A DNA stretch of 64,000 nt from NCBI RefSeq assembly GCF_005925325.1, contig NZ_SRMP01000003.1, forward strand, positions 65,200 to 129,199. Reading direction: 5' to 3'. A model generated the notes under the pieces. The model had not been told where the DNA came from and did not search any database. It worked only from the letters and a program-made list of their open reading frames with translations. The translations under genes and the position numbers were made by a program. Source of the DNA: Pedobacter helvus (GTDB taxonomy: Bacteria; Bacteroidota; Bacteroidia; Sphingobacteriales; Sphingobacteriaceae). This document shows positions 9,993 through 18,969 of the stretch, piece by piece; position 1 is the stretch's first letter, and every line of letters begins with the position of its first letter.

Positions 9993-11312
9993 TTAGATAC
10001 TGTTTCCAGGATAGTGCGATACGCACCTGAAACCAATGTATGATCTAGGGATGTTTTGGTATTCGTGCTGTGCAACCGAGTTTTGAAGGAAAAAGCCTAT
10101 GTCTTTCCAAGATCCACCTTTCACAACTTTACGTCTACCTTTTCTAAAAATCGGGTTTTTATCTTCAGGTAACGATGTATTGTAGGAGTTTAAAGTCCAC
10201 TCCGCTACGTTTCCGGCCATGTTGTACAACCCGTAATCGTTAGGCAAATAAGCCCTTGCTTCTACAGTATATAAAGCACCGTCATCAGCGTAGTTACCTC
10301 TACCTACTTTAAAGTTAGCTTGCAAACATCCCTTGGCATTCATAATGTAGGGGCCGCCCCAAGGATATTTCGTTTGAGTTCTACCACCACGAGCAGCATA
10401 TTCAAACTCTGCTTCTGTTGGCAGATCATATTTTAATCTAGAATTACTAGGCAGTTTTCTTTGTTTTGCTACGTTCTCATAGAACTGCGTACGCCAATTA
10501 CTGAATGCCCTAGCTTGATCCCAAGTTACTCCAACAACGGGATATTTGTCATAAGATGGATGGTTGAAATAAGCTTCAACCATTGGGTCATTGTATTCGT
10601 AAGTATAGTCTTTTCTCCATACCAAAGTATCTGGATAAACCTTCACCGAAGGATGCTCGTTAACTTTACCCGGAGTTGGATCGTCAGTATAGATATCGTA
10701 ATCATCAATACGTTGTTTATCTGGCAACGAAGCATTCTCTAACGCCATATCCATGTTTTTCTCTACATAGGCATAACGCAATAATTTAATATCAAGATCC
10801 TTATCATTTTTACCACGTGTAAAACTAGAAAGGTTATCATTGATATACATTGCCTTCAATTTATTTTGCACTGCAGCATCTCTGTTTCGCCACAAATTGG
10901 ACCCATTTCCTACTTTCTTCCAATCTATATTTTTGAAGTTGCTGCCACCTGGCGCATTTGCGGCTCCGTTTCTTTGGATATAATATTGTGAGATATCGCC
11001 TCTAGTAATGGCTACCGAATCCCTAACCCAATTAACAAACTGCCTATACTCTGCATTGGTGATTTCCGTTTGATCCATGAAAAAAGGGCTCATAGAAACC
11101 ATTTTACTCTGTTTACCCTGATAGAAGGTAATATCTTCATCAGTCATACCTAAAAGGTTTCTACCGCCGGGCACGTAAACCATTCCCAATGGGATAGCAG
11201 TATTTTTAAATTTCCGATTATAGGCTCCTACTAACTCCCCCTGGCCGCCTTTTCCACAGCTAGAGAGCATTAAAGTAAGTAAAGATATGGCAAGAAAGTA
11301 TAATTTCTTCAT
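9993..11312 (-). CDS. gldK: T9SS/gliding lipoprotein GldK
   Basis: Outer-membrane lipoprotein that forms a ring with GldN under the SprA translocon. The ATG at 11312 was chosen because it gives a clean lipoprotein signal (MKKLYFLAIS then LSSC, Cys19). An upstream in-frame start would add 18 residues ahead of the signal. The mature protein has a formylglycine-generating-enzyme-like (sulfatase-modifying factor) fold. It shows the typical segments PVVGVTWDQARAFSNW, LPTEAEFEYAARGG, NMAGNVAEW and VKGGSW near the end. The catalytic Cys pair of true FGE enzymes is not obvious, as expected for GldK. First gene of gldKLMN. Confidence 0.95.
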   Translation of the reverse strand: MKKLYFLAISLLTLMLSSCGKGGQGELVGAYNRKFKNTAIPLGMVYVPGGRNLLGMTDEDITFYQGKQSKMVSMSPFFMDQTEITNAEYRQFVNWVRDSVAITRGDISQYYIQRNGAANAPGGSNFKNIDWKKVGNGSNLWRNRDAAVQNKLKAMYINDNLSSFTRGKNDKDLDIKLLRYAYVEKNMDMALENASLPDKQRIDDYDIYTDDPTPGKVNEHPSVKVYPDTLVWRKDYTYEYNDPMVEAYFNHPSYDKYPVVGVTWDQARAFSNWRTQFYENVAKQRKLPSNSRLKYDLPTEAEFEYAARGGRTQTKYPWGGPYIMNAKGCLQANFKVGRGNYADDGALYTVEARAYLPNDYGLYNMAGNVAEWTLNSYNTSLPEDKNPIFRKGRRKVVKGGSWKDIGFFLQNSVAQHEYQNIPRSYIGFRCVSHYPGNSI

Positions 11313-11663
11313 ATGTTGTCTAAGCAATTTTATAGCAATTTTATCAATTAACATTGATATTAACAACTATTCGCACAAAAAAATCCACACTTTTTATGGC
11401 GAAATACTTATTAACATTCCGTTTATTTTAAAACCACAGGTTTTGAATAATTAAACGCAAAAGATTTCACGAAATAATCAATTTAAAAAACCCGTCCAAA
11501 TCATACGCTAAGCAAGATTCGTTCCATGCTTATTGCATAATCGGTACAAATAAACGTTAATAATATCGCTTTATTGTTTTCTTAGCTAAAACACTAGACA
11601 CTTTTATGCAAGAAATTAGATAACAAGTTGCACATCAATACTTAAATACAAGTATTTAACGAA
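11313..11663. other. AT-rich gap between gldK and hemD
   Basis: About 350 bases with no convincing gene. It must hold the gldK promoter, but no exact TAnnTTTG match was found on the minus strand. No strong hairpin was seen, so the hemD end has no clear terminator. Confidence 0.5.
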
Positions 11664-12434
11664 TTATTTATTAGATTTCTTGATGTAATTCTCTAAAGCC
11701 ATGATCATAGACGGAGCTTCTGGATTTGGAGCTGCAATATCCACAATTAGCCCTTTATCAGCCACAGCTTTTTGTGTATTTAAACCAAAAGTTGCAATCC
11801 TGGTATTGTTCTGTAGAAAATTGGGGAAATTTGTATACAGTGATTGAATGCTAGAAGGACTAAAGAACGCCAATACATCGTAGAACACATCTGCCAAATC
11901 AGAAAGATCGCTTACCACAGTCCTGAACAAAACAGCAGGCGTTACATCGTAACCATTTTTCTGAAGGAAGTTCATGGTATCCTCGGTAGCTACATCAGAA
12001 CAAGGGTACAAGAATTTCTCAGTTGCATGTTTCTTTAAAACCTCAGCTAAATCAGAAGCAGTTGCTTTACCGAAGAAAATCTTACGCTTTCTGTATTGGA
12101 TATATTTTTGTAAATAAAGCGCTGTAGATTCAGAAATACAGAAATACTTCAGATTAACAGAAACCTCAAACCTCATTTCTTCACATATTCTAAAAAAATG
12201 ATCCACCGCATTTCTGCTGGTAAAAACTACCGCAGTAAAATCGGCCAAATTGATTTTTTCCTTTCTGAAATCTTTAGCAGGTACACCTTCTACGTGAATA
12301 AAAGAGCGAAAATCTATTCGAAGATTATACTTCTTTGCTAAATCAAAATATGGGGATTTTTCAGTTTCTGGCTTAGGCAAGGTTACCAATATGCTTTTTA
12401 CCTTGCGTAATCTTTCGTCGTTATTTTCTTGCAT
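11664..12434 (-). CDS. hemD: Uroporphyrinogen-III synthase
   Basis: Closes and isomerises hydroxymethylbilane to uroporphyrinogen III in heme biosynthesis (cytosol). HemD sequences are poorly conserved, but this has the two-domain alpha/beta pattern with the recognisable segments ILVTLPKPE near the N-terminus, VVFTSRNAVDHFF and LAFFSPSSIQSL, and the late ATFGLNTQKA loop. The ATG at 12434 was preferred over an in-frame GTG at 12449, giving 256 residues. It follows the DUF4271 gene with a 15-base gap. The unit shares the envelope-protein genes' promoter, a pairing common in Bacteroidota. Heme demand fits the cytochrome cluster further along the window. Confidence 0.88.
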   Translation of the reverse strand: MQENNDERLRKVKSILVTLPKPETEKSPYFDLAKKYNLRIDFRSFIHVEGVPAKDFRKEKINLADFTAVVFTSRNAVDHFFRICEEMRFEVSVNLKYFCISESTALYLQKYIQYRKRKIFFGKATASDLAEVLKKHATEKFLYPCSDVATEDTMNFLQKNGYDVTPAVLFRTVVSDLSDLADVFYDVLAFFSPSSIQSLYTNFPNFLQNNTRIATFGLNTQKAVADKGLIVDIAAPNPEAPSMIMALENYIKKSNK

Positions 12435-12449
12435 TTTTCTAATTAGCAC

Positions 12450-13412
12450 TTATAAACCTATTGTCTTGATTAATATCAATATAGGACAAATTTCGAGGGT
12501 GCAAAAGTACAAAAATAAATACAATTTAGGAAACCTATACTGTGATAAAATATTTATCGCAGCCCTTATAAACTGAAACACAAAGATTAGTATTAAAGCT
12601 AAAACCCCTAAATAAACATATCCAGCACCATATTTCTTTGCAGAAAGCGCAAAAGCAATAATAATAGGCACAAACAATAAAGAAGTATTAAAATAACTTA
12701 AATATAATATAGAGACGTATTGATGCAAGGCTCGTTGTACATCAAACACAAAACCTATAAAACGCAAGCAAACAATCTTTAACAGATACAACAGGATTAC
12801 AATAACGGATATAGTAATGAAAAAAGTAAAACCATTTTGATCTACCTGCGGCAAACCTTTATACTGCGCTGCCAAGTAAAAAAACATTCCAATGGTAAAA
12901 CCGAATTGTATAAATAGCAAAAGGAACGACCAAGAAGTAACCAGGTTATCTTCTTTATTTAAATTAACTAACGCACGATTACTATAAAAAGATTGCACAA
13001 CTGCACTCAGTTGTTTGCCGAAAGTGTTTTTCAGCACCGCAAAGAGCACCAATAAAAATCCAATGATCCCCAACACCCAAACATCACCTTTGGGCAACAG
13101 ATCTCCATGCTGGTAAACCACCTTCTCATGCGGATTGCTAGCCAAGTCCATGAGTTTTTTTAAGGAGAAGACCTCAAAACCATAACCATTATTTAAGCTA
13201 TCTAGCCACTTAGCAGCGGTCAACGAATCTCTAATTTTTAAAATATCGGGTGTCAGTGTATCGACAGCTATTATTTTTGCACTATCAAGAGCCAAACTGT
13301 CTTGTGGCAAGATGTTATTTTTTAATGTATCTACTACAGGAGCAATTTGTGCATGGCTAGCCAACGTTATGAATACTGAAAAAATAAGAAACAATAAGTT
13401 TTTCTTAGCCAT
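12450..13412 (-). CDS. DUF4271 integral membrane protein
   Basis: A signal peptide (cleavage near SHAQ) is followed by about 90 residues of periplasmic segment and then six or so hydrophobic helices from about residue 112 to the C-terminus (for example VWVLGIIGFLLVLFAVL and FVPIIIAFALSA). No catalytic motif was recognised. Members of this family sit next to hemD in many Bacteroidota, which is the main reason for the assignment. It lies between the Omp85-like gene (1-base gap) and hemD, so all three are probably one transcript. The function is unknown; a role in envelope biogenesis is only inferred from the neighbours. Confidence 0.82.
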   Translation of the reverse strand: MAKKNLLFLIFSVFITLASHAQIAPVVDTLKNNILPQDSLALDSAKIIAVDTLTPDILKIRDSLTAAKWLDSLNNGYGFEVFSLKKLMDLASNPHEKVVYQHGDLLPKGDVWVLGIIGFLLVLFAVLKNTFGKQLSAVVQSFYSNRALVNLNKEDNLVTSWSFLLLFIQFGFTIGMFFYLAAQYKGLPQVDQNGFTFFITISVIVILLYLLKIVCLRFIGFVFDVQRALHQYVSILYLSYFNTSLLFVPIIIAFALSAKKYGAGYVYLGVLALILIFVFQFIRAAINILSQYRFPKLYLFLYFCTLEICPILILIKTIGL

Positions 13413-13413
13413 T

Positions 13414-15144
13414 TTAAAATAATGCAGTGATACCGAAGTGTATTTTTCCTTGGCGCAAATTTAACGGATTATTTCTTTGTTTACCTAAAGCATAACTCAC
13501 AGAAAGAATCCCTAGATTGGTTTCGAAGTTAACACCAGCGCCAAAACCCAATGGAACGTCGGAATAATTGAGCTTGTCTGTTCTGTATTGCAAGTAAGCT
13601 TGATTGTAAAAAGCAAACAAAAAAGAGTTCTGCTCCAATAAATATCTTACTTCGGCATTGCCAATGGTGTAACTTGTTGCTAATATCGACAACTCATTAA
13701 AACCTCTCAAGCTTCTTTGCCCGCCCAAGCGAAAGACCTCGTTTTCTAAAAGATATTTACCACTGAGCAAAGCGGTTTGATTGCTCACAGCGAATACTAA
13801 TTGTTTGGCTAACGGCAGGTAATAATTGATCTGGCTGAACCATCGGTATGATGTACTATTGAGTGGCACATCTTGGTAAAGATTTTCTGGGATGGCAGCA
13901 TTTCGTTTTATCTTCTTACTTCCTACCGCAGCATCAAATGTAATACTGTAACCTTTTTGCGGATTGTACCGATAGTCGAGGTTTTCGATATTTAAACCCA
14001 GACCATAAAAAGTAGTACTGGCATCTAAAATAGAAGGTAAAGGCGTTGCATTTTCATAAGCTTCTACTGCAGATAAGCTGGTTGATTTGTTTTCGATAAA
14101 AAATTGAAAGTTGTTATTGCCTTTTAGCAGGTAATTAAACCCAAGTTTGGTATCAACATTTAAAAAAGCGGAGTCTTGTTTATACAGATATAAACTTGGG
14201 CTTAACCCAAAATCGGTGTTAAGCACATGCGGAAAGCTAGCTTTAATATCCAACAACTGGCTTTGCTGTGCCAAACCTTGATAATTGAAATTTAGCTGTT
14301 CGCCTCTTTTGAAAGCATTTTGTAAGTGCAGTTTCAGGTTGCCTACCAACTGTGTTTTCCTTTCATTTCCATTCTGTTGCAAACCCAAAACACCATCAAA
14401 TTGGTTCGCATTTTTCCTATTGACAAAAACGCGAACTGAAGCCTTTTCATTAGAAAAACTAACTTCCGTTGGCTTTACTACTTCTAAGAAAGGGAGCTCT
14501 TTTAAACGGTTCTCAATCTGCATCACGGATTTTTCGGCATAAAGCATTCCATTTTTGGTGTTGAGATAAGATTGCAAATACTTTTGTGCTATTTGTGCGC
14601 TCCCTACAATTTGTAAAGTATCAAACAAAACTTTTTGGTGAGGTTTCGCGTCTACACTTGCACTTATTGCATTACCTTCTATGCTAATTTGCTGCAAACT
14701 AACACTGGCAAATGGATAACCGTTATTTTCATAATAAGCAAGTAACGTTTCAAACAAATTGGTTAAGCTCGAAACATTAAAATCTACCCGCTCATAATTT
14801 CTTTCCTTAAAACCAACACCTTGTTTTACTGTCGGCGATAGATTGCCACTAGAGAGCTTCACCCATTGATACAATTGATTAGGCTGAATAACTACCAAAA
14901 CTTCTTTCCCTTTAAAATCTAAAGCCGTAATCTCTGCTAATAAGTAACCTCTAAATTGTAATTGCGAAAGTAGTTTATCAGCTTCTTTGTAAACTTCTAC
15001 ACTATCCTTAATCTCTGCAGGAACCTTAACTAATTTTGACAACGCCTTGGCATCATCAGGAAAAGAAACACGTAGATTATAGCCTTGTTGGGCGAAAACA
15101 CCTACACTTAAACAACAGAATAAAAGCCAAAATGCAAACCTCAT
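13414..15144 (-). CDS. Omp85/BamA-family outer-membrane protein with POTRA-like N-terminus
   Basis: Signal peptide MRFAFWLLFCCLSVGVFAQ, then about 200 residues resembling POTRA modules, then a 16-strand-type barrel. The barrel shows the characteristic Omp85 motif GGQRSLRGF (about residue 474) and a final aromatic residue (GITALF). At 576 residues it is smaller than BamA (five POTRAs) and closer to the two-to-three-POTRA TamA/FhaC type. The ATG at 15144 was chosen because the only longer option starts with TTG inside the promoter element. It heads an operon with DUF4271 and hemD. The substrate is unknown. Confidence 0.85.
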   Translation of the reverse strand: MRFAFWLLFCCLSVGVFAQQGYNLRVSFPDDAKALSKLVKVPAEIKDSVEVYKEADKLLSQLQFRGYLLAEITALDFKGKEVLVVIQPNQLYQWVKLSSGNLSPTVKQGVGFKERNYERVDFNVSSLTNLFETLLAYYENNGYPFASVSLQQISIEGNAISASVDAKPHQKVLFDTLQIVGSAQIAQKYLQSYLNTKNGMLYAEKSVMQIENRLKELPFLEVVKPTEVSFSNEKASVRVFVNRKNANQFDGVLGLQQNGNERKTQLVGNLKLHLQNAFKRGEQLNFNYQGLAQQSQLLDIKASFPHVLNTDFGLSPSLYLYKQDSAFLNVDTKLGFNYLLKGNNNFQFFIENKSTSLSAVEAYENATPLPSILDASTTFYGLGLNIENLDYRYNPQKGYSITFDAAVGSKKIKRNAAIPENLYQDVPLNSTSYRWFSQINYYLPLAKQLVFAVSNQTALLSGKYLLENEVFRLGGQRSLRGFNELSILATSYTIGNAEVRYLLEQNSFLFAFYNQAYLQYRTDKLNYSDVPLGFGAGVNFETNLGILSVSYALGKQRNNPLNLRQGKIHFGITALF

Positions 15145-15153
15145 ATACTTTAT

Positions 15154-15161
15154 CAAAAGTA
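15154..15161 (-). promoter_or_regulatory. -7 element TACTTTTG of the Omp85-DUF4271-hemD operon
   Basis: Exact TAnnTTTG match on the minus strand, 9 bases before the ATG at 15144. It overlaps the alternative TTG start (15156), which argues against that longer reading. Expected transcript leader is at most a few bases. Confidence 0.55.
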
Positions 15162-15189
15162 ATTAAAAGCATCAGGTTTATGGCTAACG

Positions 15190-15468
15190 CTATTTGTATT
15201 TACACAAGTACGAAACTTGACCTGTTACTTTCACTTTAAAAGATGAGTTGGAATCAATCTCAAATTTCTCCCCCGCACTAAATGTTTTCCATTCAGATTG
15301 TCCAAACAACAAAACTTCCATCGCTCCTTCTACCACAATCATCGTTTCGTGGGTTGAAGTTCCAAATTCATACTCGCCGGCATCAATTACGCCTACGGTA
15401 GATTTTCCGTTATGCTCATAAGCTAGAGACTTTACAGCTCCGTCAAAATATTCGTTTACAGTGATCAT
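15190..15468 (-). CDS. ppnP: Pyrimidine/purine nucleoside phosphorylase PpnP
   Basis: Small cupin enzyme (formerly DUF1255/YaiE) that splits purine and pyrimidine nucleosides with phosphate. The 92 residues match the family from end to end: NEYFDGAVKSLAYE at the N-terminus, GVIDAGEYEFGTSTHE, then EGAMEVLLFG and FEIDSNSSFKVK. The single-domain length is normal. It lies 45 bases upstream of the Omp85-like gene on the same strand and diverges from hemW. It is probably transcribed alone, since the next gene has its own promoter element. Confidence 0.94.
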   Translation of the reverse strand: MITVNEYFDGAVKSLAYEHNGKSTVGVIDAGEYEFGTSTHETMIVVEGAMEVLLFGQSEWKTFSAGEKFEIDSNSSFKVKVTGQVSYLCKYK

Positions 15469-15541
15469 ATTGCTAAAATAACAACATTAGCCATATAAAA
15501 CTGTGATGTCCGAAAATTTAGTTCATTTGCGACTTTAACCC

Positions 15542-15549
15542 TACCTTTG
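15542..15549 (+). promoter_or_regulatory. -7 element TACCTTTG of hemW
   Basis: Exact TAnnTTTG match ending 5 bases before the hemW ATG (15555), placing the likely transcription start on the start codon. Confidence 0.55.
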
Positions 15550-15554
15550 TAGCA

Positions 15555-16697
15555 ATGGCCGGTATTTATATCCATATCCCTTTCTGCAAAAAAGCGTGCA
15601 CATACTGCGATTTTCACTTCACCACCTCAACCAAATACCTTAACGAGATGGTAGAAGCAATTTGCAAAGAAATTATCCTTAAGAAAAACAGATTAGCGCA
15701 GCAGCAAATTGGCAGTATCTATTTCGGGGGAGGAACTCCTTCTGTGCTGCCAACAGCAGCATTACAGCAAATTCTAGCTACCATAGAAAATCATTTTTCG
15801 ATTTCTTCGGACGCAGAAATTACGATAGAAACCAATCCTGATGACCTTACAGCTTCGAAAATTGCTGAACTGAGAAAACTTCCCGTTAATCGTTTCAGCA
15901 TTGGTACACAATCATTTTTTAACGAAGATTTGGTGTGGATGAACCGTGCCCATAACTCTCAAGAAGCAACGGATTGTATTAAGCGCAATCAAGATGCAGG
16001 TTTTGAAAACCTCACCATAGATTTAATTTATGGCTACCCCCTACTCACCAACGAGAAGTGGCAAACCAACATTCAAACCGCAATAGAACTTCAAGTGCCG
16101 CACTTATCTGCTTATTCACTTACGGTAGAACCAAAAACAGCTTTAGCCCACGCCATTGAAAAGGGTAAACAGCCAGATGTTAACGATGAACAAAGTGCAG
16201 AACAGTTTATGATGCTCATTGACACTGTTACCGCTAACGGCTTTGAACACTACGAAATTTCTAATTATAGCTTGCCAGGAAAATATGCGGTACACAATAC
16301 TAACTACTGGAAAGGTGTGCCGTATTTAGGTATTGGTCCATCGGCACATGGTTTTGATGGGCACGATAGATACATCAACATTGCGAATAATGCTAAATAC
16401 ATGGAAAGCCTTTTTAAAGGAGAACTTCCAGAAACCGTAGAACAGTTAAGTCAGGTTGATAAATTTAATGAGTACGTGATGACTTCGCTAAGAACCATGT
16501 GGGGTTTAGATTTGGAAAAAGTTGCAAAGGACTTTGGTAAAAACTATGTAGATCAAACTCAAAAACTAATTAAGGATTTTGTTGCTGACGGGCAATTAAT
16601 TAACGATGGCAATGTGATCAAGCTCACTAATAAAGGAAAGTTATTTGCCGATGGGATTGCTGCAGAACTCTTTATGGATGAAGAAGATTTTAGATAA
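15555..16697 (+). CDS. hemW: Radical SAM heme chaperone HemW
   Basis: Heme-binding radical SAM protein that delivers heme to respiratory enzymes; often mis-named coproporphyrinogen III oxidase. The N-terminus has the CxxxCxxC cluster motif (IPFCKKACTYCDFHF, residues about 9-23). The radical SAM core follows, with GGGTPS (about residues 58-63) and the ETNPDD motif, and then the HemN C-terminal domain (GIGPSAHGF near 260). It lacks the long N-terminal extension of true HemN, and the length of 380 residues fits HemW. It stands alone with its own promoter element, and a heme A/cytochrome oxidase cluster lies in the same window. Confidence 0.93.
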   Translation: MAGIYIHIPFCKKACTYCDFHFTTSTKYLNEMVEAICKEIILKKNRLAQQQIGSIYFGGGTPSVLPTAALQQILATIENHFSISSDAEITIETNPDDLTASKIAELRKLPVNRFSIGTQSFFNEDLVWMNRAHNSQEATDCIKRNQDAGFENLTIDLIYGYPLLTNEKWQTNIQTAIELQVPHLSAYSLTVEPKTALAHAIEKGKQPDVNDEQSAEQFMMLIDTVTANGFEHYEISNYSLPGKYAVHNTNYWKGVPYLGIGPSAHGFDGHDRYINIANNAKYMESLFKGELPETVEQLSQVDKFNEYVMTSLRTMWGLDLEKVAKDFGKNYVDQTQKLIKDFVADGQLINDGNVIKLTNKGKLFADGIAAELFMDEEDFR

Positions 16698-16770
16698 ATC
16701 TCCACTAAACCAATTCGCATAGTTTTACGCTACCTTAACGAAACAACTATCAGGTCATATTTTAAAATCG

Positions 16771-16778
16771 TAATTTTG
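16771..16778 (+). promoter_or_regulatory. Putative -7 element TAATTTTG upstream of the SDR gene
   Basis: Exact TAnnTTTG match 88 bases before the SDR start. A direct repeat (CATGATC unit at 16788-16799 and 16822-16832) lies between it and the gene. Confidence 0.45.
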
Positions 16779-16787
16779 AAATATAAA

Positions 16788-16832
16788 ACGTTCATGATCT
16801 ACCCACGCATACAGCGAAACAACGTCATGATC
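16788..16832. repeat. Direct repeat pair in the SDR leader
   Basis: ACGTTCATGATC (16788-16799) and ACGTCATGATC (16822-16832) differ by one base and contain the palindrome TCATGA. The spacing of about 34 bases is close to three helical turns, so it could be a two-site operator. Confidence 0.35.
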
Positions 16833-16865
16833 GCTTCATAACCATTAAAAAACAAGGCTAGAGAC

Positions 16866-17651
16866 ATGAAAGATAAAGTTATTTGGATTACTGGTGCTTC
16901 ATCCGGAATTGGCGAGGCCTTGGTTTACGAACTCGCTAATGCAGGCGCAAAACTGATTATTTCTTCCCGAAATCGGGATGAGCTTTTTCGTGTAAAGCAA
17001 AAATGCCGTAACCAGATAGACATACATGTACTTTCTTTAGATTTAGAAGACAGCGAAAGCTTACCTAAAAAAGCCGAAGAAGCGATTCGTATTTATGGTC
17101 GCATTGATATTCTCATCAACAGCGGTGGCATCAGTCAAAGAGCCTTGGCCTTAGCAACCGATTTAAAAACCGAAAAACGTTTCATGGATATCAATTTTTG
17201 GGGCACTGTAATTTTAAGCAAAGCAGTATTACCTCAAATGATTAGGCAAGATTCTGGTTCAATTGTTTGCGTAAGTAGCTTGGTAGGTAAATTTGGCACC
17301 AGTTTGCGTTCGGCATATTCTGCTTCCAAACATGCATTACACGGTTACTTCGAATCACTAAGAATAGAATTAGATAGCACCAACATTCACGTTTTATTAG
17401 CTTGTCCGGGATTTATCAAAACCAACGTTACCATCAATGCTTTAACTGCCGATGGTAGTAAGCAAGGCACAATGGATCAGGCTCAAGAAAACGGAATGCC
17501 AGCAGAAGAATGCGCTAAGCAAATCATCAAAGCTATTCAAAAGCAAAAAGATGAAGTTTATATCGGCGGTAAAGAAGTAAGAGGAGTGTTATTGAAACGC
17601 CTATTTCCTTCGTATTTTGCTAAAATCATTAAAAAAGCAAAAGTTACTTAA
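16866..17651 (+). CDS. Short-chain dehydrogenase/reductase (classical SDR)
   Basis: NAD(P)-dependent oxidoreductase with a Rossmann fold. Visible motifs are TGASSGIG (residues about 9-16), the catalytic Ser in CVSSLVG and YSASK (Tyr/Lys, near 155-159). The structural NNAG motif reads NSGG. Resembles the DHRS7-type subgroup by its C-terminal tail, which is rich in Lys and hydrophobic residues (LLKRLFPSYFAKIIKKA) and may touch membrane. The substrate cannot be told. Monocistronic, preceded by a putative promoter and direct repeats. Confidence 0.9.
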   Translation: MKDKVIWITGASSGIGEALVYELANAGAKLIISSRNRDELFRVKQKCRNQIDIHVLSLDLEDSESLPKKAEEAIRIYGRIDILINSGGISQRALALATDLKTEKRFMDINFWGTVILSKAVLPQMIRQDSGSIVCVSSLVGKFGTSLRSAYSASKHALHGYFESLRIELDSTNIHVLLACPGFIKTNVTINALTADGSKQGTMDQAQENGMPAEECAKQIIKAIQKQKDEVYIGGKEVRGVLLKRLFPSYFAKIIKKAKVT

Positions 17652-17666
17652 CTACAAATATTCGCG

Positions 17667-17737
17667 ACAGATACGCAAATAAAGATGATGCATTTTTAAA
17701 TCAATGTTATTTTCAGAGTCTCAATCTGTGTATCTGT
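17667..17737. repeat. Inverted repeat downstream of the SDR gene
   Basis: ACAGATACGCA (17667-17677) and TGTGTATCTGT (17727-17737) can pair with one mismatch. It looks like a REP-type intergenic element rather than a compact terminator, because no T run follows. Confidence 0.5.
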
Positions 17738-17870
17738 GGTAATTAAGAGGATATAAATCATTTTATTCACATTTTATCTTAATCTAATTACACGTTTTCA
17801 TTTTAAAATTACAACTTTGTACTGATTACATTTATCATAATATTAATCAGCAGTTTACACACAATAAACA

Positions 17871-18749
17871 ATGAGCTTCAATTTAAAACCCGTAGATACT
17901 GTAGAATCCATCACTCCCGAGGACTTTAAGAAGAATTACCTTAAGAAAAAACGTCCTTTGGTGATCAAAGGCCTTACCAAAGATTGGCCTGCTAGAGAGA
18001 AATGGACTACCGAATATTTGAAGGAAATTGGCGGCGATCTTGAAGTGCCACTTTACGACAACTCAAAGGCAGATCCAAGCAAACCTATCAACGCTGCAAC
18101 AGCACACATGAAGTTTGGCGACTACCTAGATTTAATTAAGCGTGAGCCAACCGAATTGAGGATATTTTTCTTCAACTTATTTAAGAAAGTACCAAGCTTA
18201 ATTAACGATATCAAAATCCCGAAAGATTTAATGGGTGGTTTTATCGAAAGTATGCCAGCTATGTTTTTTGGCGGTTCAAATTCGGTAACTTTCCTACATT
18301 ACGATATCGACCTACCTCATATTTTCCATACCCATTTTGGTGGCCGCAAGCATATTATCCTTTTCGATTACAAATGGAAAAAACGTTTATATTGCTTACC
18401 TAATGCAACTTACGCATTAGAAGATTATAAAGTGGACAATCCAGATTTCGAGAAATTCCCTTCATTAAATGGCATTGAAGGCTACGAGGTTTACTTAGAG
18501 CATGGCGATACTTTATTTATGCCAACCGGAATGTGGCACTGGATGAAATACGTTGACGGCTCGTTTTCGCTAAGCTTAAGAGCTTGGGATCAATCCATCA
18601 GTCGTAAGGTTGCCAGCGTTTGGAGTTTATTCAGACATGGTGCGGTAGATAGCTTAATTAAAATGGCTTTTAAAGAGAAGTATGCGAATTGGAGAGAGAA
18701 AAAAGCGATAAAAAGAGCCGAAAATGCTTATGCAAAAGGCAAACTTTAA
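17871..18749 (+). CDS. Cupin-like/JmjC-domain putative Fe(II)/2-oxoglutarate oxygenase
   Basis: Cupin_8/JmjC-type fold of the group that hydroxylates protein or small-molecule targets. The likely iron ligands are H143 and D145 (FLHYDIDLPH) and H223 (PTGMWHWMK). The N-terminal segment (ITPEDFKKNYLKKKRPLVIKG, residues about 15-35) is typical of the family, as is the plasma of aromatic residues around the pocket. The second half of the facial triad and the length of 292 residues agree with an active enzyme. The C-terminal 50 residues are basic and helical. It has its own leader of about 220 bases and a strong terminator. The target is unknown. Confidence 0.82.
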   Translation: MSFNLKPVDTVESITPEDFKKNYLKKKRPLVIKGLTKDWPAREKWTTEYLKEIGGDLEVPLYDNSKADPSKPINAATAHMKFGDYLDLIKREPTELRIFFFNLFKKVPSLINDIKIPKDLMGGFIESMPAMFFGGSNSVTFLHYDIDLPHIFHTHFGGRKHIILFDYKWKKRLYCLPNATYALEDYKVDNPDFEKFPSLNGIEGYEVYLEHGDTLFMPTGMWHWMKYVDGSFSLSLRAWDQSISRKVASVWSLFRHGAVDSLIKMAFKEKYANWREKKAIKRAENAYAKGKL

Positions 18750-18769
18750 AATATTAAAAAAGCAAATTC

Positions 18770-18802
18770 AGCGGGGCATCGGTTACGATAGCCCCGCTTT
18801 TT
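18770..18802 (+). terminator. Terminator of the cupin-like gene
   Basis: Stem AGCGGGGC (18770-18777) pairs with GCCCCGCT (18791-18798), followed by TTTT. Confidence 0.85.
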
Positions 18803-18828
18803 GTTACAATCTTTTTGCTTCAGCTACA

Positions 18829-18909
18829 TGTCGTTTCGAAGGTGCGTGAGAAATCTACAGTCTATAATTACGTCCCTCAGATTTCTCCTCATTCTTCGTT
18901 GAAATGACG
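18829..18909. repeat. REP-like composite hairpin (family of 31618-31718)
   Basis: Outer arms GTCGTTTC / GAAATGAC pair imperfectly and inner arms GAGAAATCT (18848-18856) / AGATTTCTC (18879-18887) pair perfectly. Same layout and core words as the element at 31618. Confidence 0.65.
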
Positions 18910-18969
18910 CAACAAAAAGTATTTTCACGGCAATCGGATTTATTAAGCCAAAGCTTATACAAAGGTTTA

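Noticed and set aside
13414..15156. Longer Omp85-like reading starting at 15156
   Set aside because: It would begin with TTG inside the promoter element; the ATG at 15144 gives a proper signal peptide.
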